A stretch of 64,000 nt of DNA. Source: Musa acuminata AAA Group (taxonomy: Eukaryota; Streptophyta; Magnoliopsida; Zingiberales; Musaceae). The notes beneath the pieces were generated by a model. The model worked only from the letters and a program-made list of their open reading frames with translations. It had not been told where the DNA came from and did not search any database. The translations under genes were made by a program, and so were the position numbers. Where the stretch lies: NCBI RefSeq assembly GCF_036884655.1, contig NC_088345.1, forward strand, positions 29,393,001 to 29,457,000, written 5' to 3'. Shown here in pieces: positions 57,903 through 64,000 of this stretch (positions within the stretch are counted from its first letter, which is position 1; every line of letters starts with the position of its first letter).

Positions 57903-60629
57903 TGTCACGCCCCGCTGAATTTTTTTTTTTTTGTATTATAATTCAACAACAATTCATTCCAGGATCCGTTCACACATTTGAGGATACTGAGAAAACATTT
58001 AGGTCATTCATATCTATAATTTTCCAATTCATAAAACCTGTGCAGTTTATAATCATACTATAATATCACTTAATGATTCACAAAATCCAAAGCCAACTAA
58101 ACTAAACCATAACCACATCATAAATCCATAAGCGTAGCAATCTATACAATCACAAAACCAACATGTATTACATGTTTATATTATTACACAATTTAAACTT
58201 TAACATTCCCAAAATCCCAATGCAAGAGGTAATTTCCAAATATTTACAAGATACATCAATCTAGAATTGTCGTTGATACACACAAAAGAACTTATACAAT
58301 ATCAACTTATTAATTATGAAAGATTTACCCCAAAACCTTCTAGCTTTCCACTGCCTCAACCCAATTCTAGCTTTTCAGTGCATAACAAGCTACCCTGAAA
58401 AATTTATATAGCAACGGGGTGAGCATAAAGAGCTCAGCAAGCGACTAACATATCCATGGCGATAGGAGAAGTTCAAGCAGGCTTAGTATCAAGATAACAA
58501 AAGCAGAAATACAAGTGTTCATTTGAAGTCATCTCATTTGATATAAAATCACAAAGGTTTACCTCGTTCAAAAACAGGCATTAGACATAACAATAGGAGA
58601 AAGGAAATTGGAGCATATCATTGGCATAAGGAGAATATCGATGACATATGATAATTTCAAGGCATAACAAAGACGTAAGGAGCATTTTGTATATCTATGG
58701 CATATGAAACAGTTCGGAACATATCAATGGTGAATGAAATGCTTCAGAACGTATCAATGACATATGGAAATATTTCGGAAGCATAAGAAGCATTTCAGAA
58801 CATATCAAAGAACAAATACGAAATAGAAGCTCAAACGTCGTACTCTAGCATAGTGCATGTGAGGATTAACTCAGTGGTGGCTCCACGCCGTGATGAGTTC
58901 TCGACTCCATCCACGGGTAGCCCTTTCCTACTCGAGCCCTCTCACCCTGCCCAAGTACTAGGTCGGCTCTGAATTTTATATCAAACAGATAGAAGGTGAA
59001 GTGAGATCATAACATAATATGGTCCATCCATTTCTGGATGAGCACCAAGCATAAGTCTCCCACGTCTGGGAGCTCCATCCACCCACGTCTGAGTGAAGTC
59101 AATGGGGCCGACAGAGCAATCGCGGGCTCTAAGCATAACTCCCTTTACCATTTCTGGCAAAGGTTCACAATATCCCACAAGACACCAGAGTATAAAAAAT
59201 GTAGTATGAACAATAACATTGACACATATCAGAAGCACATGCGGAACAACGAAGATATGCATGTTCCTTTATCAAACAAGGAAATGCAAACAAAGCATTA
59301 CATAATAAATTTCAGATATAAAATAATTTCAGGATGAACAATACAAGAACTTCAAAGGACTAATATAAAGCTCAATTGAAGAAGAATTTAACAAAAATCA
59401 TATTTCCAATAGGATGAAAATTGAATAGGCAAAACCCAACAAAGTTTTCAATTATGACAGAATTTGAATGGTACATTTTCTGAATTGTTTGAGTGACCAA
59501 GCATGCTCAAATCACTAAAAATAGGTGTTATTGGAAAGCTGTTTCAATCTATTTTCAGATGAACTCATATTTATAATTTTTTGAGTTCTTAACAGGAAGT
59601 TAAAACAAATAGAGTAAAGGAAGGTCAGAATTGATCATCCCTGTTTTGCAGACTTGATAGAATCGACTTAAACATAAGTTTCAGAAGGCAAACATACTTC
59701 AAAATTTCCAACTAGGTGTCAAAAGAAAGTTATGTGAATCTAGTTTCCAAAGAACTAAGCTTTGTATAATTCAGAATTTTCTCTAGAGAGTTATGAGCAA
59801 TTTAGTAACAGAAGGTCAGAAATTTCAGTCCCTATTTTGCAGAATCTGTAGGGTTAATTGAAATAGAAGTCTTAGTAGGCATTTAAACTCCAAATCATTC
59901 AATCTTAGTGTCAAAATAAAGATATTTGAGTCTACTTTTAAATGGAATAGGTTTGCCTAAATCAGAGTTTAGTGCTAAAAGTTAGAACCAAAACAATGTA
60001 TAGAAGTCAGATTACCGAAAAATTTCAGATTCATGGCTTTGTATCAAAAGGAAAGAACGGTTTGGTACTAAGCTGAAATATTTTGCATTATGAAGAATTA
60101 AAAGGAAAACAGAGATTAGGAATTATGTAGGAAGAGGTTAGAACACTTGCCTTAAACAAATTTGATTCCCAAATGGGGGGAGTTGATGCAAAACCTCAAT
60201 CAAATCTTCTTCTTCAATTCATCTTCTTCTTCTTCTTCTTCTTCCCTTCTCTTCTCTTCTTAAACTCACGTTGGATGCAGCATCTGAATGTTACATTTAG
60301 TTTCTCCTTTAATCTCTTATTTAATTATTTTTGGTTAACAAAAGAGTTGCAAAGTTTCAAGGTGGCAAGCATGCATGAAAAGTGCTAGATGTCATCCTTA
60401 GAGCAAACTTAGGTGACACCATTAGGTTAGCTAATGACACATGTCCACTGAATTTTTTTTTTTTTTAACTTAAATCTGAATCTTAAATAAATTATATCAA
60501 ACTTCTGATATTTACTCTTAGGTCCCTAGCCATAAATATTTAATCATTTAATATAAAATAATTATTAAATAATCCTTATTTTTTACAAACAAACCTTTTA
60601 CTAAATTTTCAAAAATAGGGGATGTTACA
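57903..60629 (-). repeat. Tekay-like Gypsy solo LTR
   Basis: 2727 bp with TGAAC duplications (57898-57902 and 60630-60634). On the minus strand it begins TGTAACATCCCC and ends GGGGCGTGACA, the terminal pattern of long LTRs in plant Tekay/Del chromoviruses. It has a CTT microsatellite (about 60219-60243), imperfect repeats of about 45 bp around CATATCAATGGCATATG (58600-58810) and no interior or pol. ORFs such as 58981-59262 (minus) are not protein genes. Confidence 0.88.
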
Positions 60630-60856
60630 TGAACGATCAAACTACTATAAAATTTGGTTTGTATTTACTTTATATTTTTCATTTACATTACATACTGATT
60701 TTTTACTCTTACTACGCTCATGACACTTTCATACATTTTTAAATTAAATATCTTTCCAATACGACCTTATGGAATGAAGTTTCTAAATCGATGTAAGTTT
60801 TACAAAAGTACTAATTCACCTCCCCCCTATCTTAGCATCAATTTTGGTCCTAACGG

Positions 60857-60870
60857 TTGATATCAGAGCC
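60857..60870 (+). promoter_or_regulatory. X-family primer-binding site, one change
   Basis: TTGATATCAGAGCC follows the LTR end; the family form is TTGGTATCAGAGCC. Confidence 0.8.
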
Positions 60871-60989
60871 AAGGTTTTTCTCAATTGGACTACACATATC
60901 GGAAAACTCGCATGCGGATTTTTTGTTTTCTATGAACTTCAATTTATAGAATATCGTTAAAAATAGATTTCAAAAGTCTTATAATCCAA

Positions 60990-62275
60990 TGAACGAATGA
61001 AATGATTTGGAGAAGAAAACTTTTTCTTTAAATACGAAAGCTATGAATACTTTATTTTGCGCTTTAGATAAAAATGAGTTTAATCGTATTTTGCTTTATG
61101 AAATTACATATGACATTTGGCATACTCTTGAAATTATACATGAAGGCACAAGTAGAGTTAAAGAGTCTAAAGTAAATTTCTGATGCATAATTTTTAATTG
61201 TTTCGAATAAAGCCAAGCGAAACTACTATTGACATGTACACCGGTTTTTTCAAATCTTGAAATTATTAATAAAATTTTATGATCTCTTTCTAAAAATTTG
61301 GATTCGAAAGTAACTACAATATAAGAGGCAAAGACCTTAAACAAGTTTTTACTTAAAGAACTTATCAGGTCTTTAATTACCTATAAAATAACTTGTATTG
61401 AATTTGATAAATATGAGAACTATCTTCCAAAGAACAAAGAAGGATTTGGCATTTCAAACAATAGAAGACCACTCGAGCGAAAGCTCAAGTGATGATGACA
61501 TAGAACTTTTGATAAAAAAAATTTAAAAAGTTTATAAAAAGACTAATTCTAAAAATAAACTTAAAAATGATACAATAACTTGCTATATATTGAAGAAGCT
61601 ATCAGAGAAGAAAAAAACACTCAAGGTGACTTGGGACAAATCGAGTGCATCCGAAGACGAGGAGCAAACCGATGAAGATGAAGTGGTGAACTTCTCTTTG
61701 ATGGCTCTCGGCTATGAGGTAAATGACTTAACCGAAATGTCTTTACCTTACAATGAATTATTTGATGCATTTAATGATTTGTATGATGAATTTAAATTAG
61801 TTAGTAAGAATTATAAATTTCTAAAAAAGGATTATGCTTCTCTTTCTAATGAATTTAAAAAAAAATAAAAAATGAGCATGATAATTGCATGTTAAGCTCT
61901 TGTACTAAATGTGAATAATTAGATTGGTATAAAAAGAAAAATTTGCTAATACAACAAATTTTAAAAAAAATTAAAATTGATAGTAAATCTTTAAACATGA
62001 TTAAGGAATTGGCTTTATGAGTAGTAACACTCAACAAAAGCCTACTATATTTGTTAAAGGGCTCATATTAAATGTTTCCCATGAAAATAAATATAATTTT
62101 TATGGTAGACATGATCATTATATATATAAATATTCATTTAATAGATATGACTCACATAAATTGGTTCGGGTTCCCAAAGGAACCATGAATGTCTTAATAC
62201 CAAAAATTAAACTAGGTAGAACTAAGGGACCAAAAGCTAAATGGGAACCTAGAACAAACCCACCCTTCTTGTAGA
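60990..62275 (+). pseudogene. X-family gag pseudogene
   Basis: The same gag as at 16575-17440, in pieces. NTLFCALDKNEFNRILLYEI and DIWHTLEIIHEGTSRVKESK (about 61045-61175) are followed by frameshifts. The acidic linker SASEDEEQTDEDE and FSLMALGYEV lie in 61590-61868. A zinc-knuckle segment and the GPK-rich end lie in 62017-62274. In the knuckle, the three cysteines of C-x2-C-x4-H-x4-C are tyrosines (YNFYGRHDHYIYKY, about 62089-62130), so RNA binding would be lost. The typical end KLVRVPKGTMNVL is kept. Confidence 0.8.
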
Positions 62276-62310
62276 AATATCTACAATCGAAAGCTAGGAA
62301 CAAAAATAAA

Positions 62311-62383
62311 ATATTGATAGTGGATGCTCAAAGTTTATAACCGGAGATCCAACACACTTTACAAAGCTTACTAGCCGAAACAA
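62311..62383 (+). pseudogene. X-family protease stub
   Basis: The frame reads IDSGCSKFITGDPTHFTKL then TSRNK. This is the first part of a Copia protease with its D-S-G active site. Similarity stops right after it; no further protease, integrase or RT follows. It marks the point where pol was lost from this family. Confidence 0.75.
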
Positions 62384-64000
62384 AATAATTTTGAAAATGC
62401 TTTATGTTTAAATCATGCTTGATAACTTAATGATTTAATTATGTATAATGATTTGAAGTAATGATGATTTTTGTGATTTATGGTTTACTAATCTTAATGA
62501 CTCTTGTAATAAATCTTATTTTTTAGATTTAAACAATGATGTATGTTTCTATTTAGCATAAAAGACAAAAGTATGAAATAAATCATATAAATTGAAACAC
62601 ATAAAAATAGAATGTATTTTTCCTGAAAATTTCTCTATCTCTATCTTATCAATTTTTCAATAAGAGATTGATAAATCTATTTATGTTATTTTGAATATCT
62701 TAAAAGTGATCTTGATGATTTGACAAATTAAATTTGAATAAGTTTTATCCGAATCATAAACTTGATACTTGAGAGTTTTTATGAATTAAGATCTTTGATC
62801 TCGCAAGATTTCTTTTCATTATTGACTAAAGAGAAGTATTATCTAAATGAATGATGATTTTTCTCTTGATTCCTCGGAATTATAACCTAAAATATTTATG
62901 AATTAAGGTCTCTTATTATGTGTTCTCGTATCATTCCTTCCTATTATTTAAGAGGAGATTTTTTTTAATATATAAATCGATTATAATAACTTAAGATTTC
63001 TTATACATGAATCAAGATATTTTATTCTCCTATGTTCCTTTTTACTATTTACTAAAGAGAATATCTTTTTCGGAATTCATGACTTAAGATTTCCCTTACT
63101 ATTCGGTCTCCTAAGATTTCTTTTTAATTTTTTTTAAAGGAGACTAAAATGAATCATGTCTTTTGGTATTCACATAATCTTTGATTTTATATCTTTTTTG
63201 ACATGATTTTCATTATGTATAATTTCTTTGTATTTATGGTTGTATACCTTTTGTGATGCTTAGAGCATGCTTAGAAGAAAAATTTACACCATTGTATTAT
63301 TCCCCTCTTCTTCTTTTTCTTGTTTACAATGATAAATAGGAGAAAGAAAATTGCTAGCATCTCAAGAGAACTAAAATATTAGCTTGAATGTTAAACTTAG
63401 GCATGTTAAATATCCCAAATGCATAAATTCTTCTTATATATTTTTCGGATCATGATCTTGATATCTCGATTTTCATGACTTAAGTTTTCTTTTTGAATCA
63501 AAATCATTTCCTATCGTTCCTTCTATTTACAAAAGAAGATATTTGTTAAAAATGATACATAGTCTTTTGGTATTCATGACTTAATCTTTCATTTTTGATG
63601 ATTGAAATATTGATCTAAATTTATCTTTGTTATTTATCATTGTCATGATTTAAAAATCGACGTAAATGGAAAAGAATTACAACATTATATTCTTCCCTTC
63701 TTTTTGATAATAACAAAGGGGAAGAAAGTATTGCTAGCTTACATATTTTAAAGAGAAGAAAACTTGTTAGCTTACACATTTTAAAGAGAAGAAAACTTGT
63801 TAGCTTGCACATTTCAAGGAGAAAACTTGCTAGCTTTAATATCAAAAAGAAAAGCAAACATGCTATTTTGCATATCTCAAGAGAAGCAAAATTTTGGTAA
63901 TTTTTATTTCTCAAAAACATGCTAATTTGTATGTTCAAAACTTGCTATTTTACTAGTTTACATATTTCAAAAATTTACTAGTTGCATGACAAAGGGGGAG
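62384..64000 (+). other. X-family AT-rich interior with minisatellite
   Basis: Loosely repeated blocks with TTCATGACTTAAGATTTC and AAAGGAGACT words (62600-63560) pass into a minisatellite with units of about 40 bp based on CTTGTTAGCTTACACATTTTAA (63735-63960), and a polypurine-like TGACAAAGGGGGAG at the window end. It mirrors 14139-16570. The minus-strand ORF at 63630-63938 is the minisatellite read through. Confidence 0.6.

Larger units (their letters stand above)
55347..60855 (+). repeat. X-family 5' LTR broken by two solo LTRs
   Basis: The segments are 55347-55759, 57276-57902 and 60630-60855. Joined in order they give the family's LTR start, the GC-palindrome region (about 57440-57540), the GTCTATAAATACC promoter box (about 57597-57609), and the C-tract and end TCCTAACG. 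Confidence 0.78.
55347..64000 (+). mobile_element. X-family Copia element, plus strand, cut by window end
   Basis: The 5' LTR starts TATTGAATCTCAG at 55347 and ends at 60855, interrupted by two solo LTRs (55760-57275 and 57903-60629). PBS, gag, a protease stub and the AT-rich interior follow to the window end. Compared with the other X-family LTRs, the host LTR lacks about 450 bp of the CGGAAG-rich middle segment. Its partner LTR is outside the window. Confidence 0.82.

Noticed and set aside
57903..60629. A DNA transposon instead of an LTR
   Set aside because: The ends TGTAACA/TGTCACG look like a short inverted repeat. The 5-bp duplication, TG...CA termini and the GGGGCGTGACA end fit a chromovirus LTR better, and no transposase is present.

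Overview
The window is repeat-dense plant nuclear DNA. It is AT-rich and gene-poor, built mostly of nested LTR retrotransposons, with one confident host gene: a class I TCP transcription factor at 42833-43819 (-). The GC-rich, Ala/Gly-rich TCP coding sequence in an AT-rich background, and the mix of Copia and chromovirus Gypsy elements, fit a monocot. A Zingiberales-type genome (banana/ensete) is my guess and is not proven by the sequence. Family names X, A, B, C and D are labels used only here.

1-19186: a three-level nest, all on the minus strand. A gag-only Copia element (X; LTRs 1-1708 and 17538-19186) carries a chromovirus-like Gypsy element (A; 1875-14138, TSD TTTTT). Element A carries a Copia element (B; 2604-9461, TSD ATATG). 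B has lost reverse transcriptase, RNase H and the start of its 3' LTR. It has an unusually long leader with an array of RNA-type hairpins at 6217-6574.

19187-30416: a B-like LTR fragment (to 20155); X-family plus-strand pieces (20156-23262); a decayed Tekay-like Gypsy gag/protease with its long LTR (23263 to about 27500); then AT-rich DNA with microsatellites and a possible pararetrovirus-like remnant (about 29040-29640).

30417-41092: Gypsy C, same family as A (TSD ATGGT/ATAGT), carrying a young Copia D (31580-36976, TSD CACAA). D's gag-pol is full length apart from three stop codons. A and C share the same deletions in reverse transcriptase and integrase, so this lineage probably moved with proteins supplied by other elements.

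41093-55346: TCP gene and flanks; then AT-rich DNA with an array of about 300-bp tandem repeats (45870-46350 and 49490-54255) that brackets a decayed Ulp1-type protease gene (about 46560-49200).

55347-64000: a plus-strand X-family element. Its 5' LTR is broken by a solo LTR of its own family (55760-57275, TSD GTTAG) and by a 2.7-kb Tekay-like solo LTR (57903-60629, TSD TGAAC). PBS, decayed gag, a protease stub and the AT-rich interior follow to the window end. No tRNA, rRNA or CRISPR was seen.
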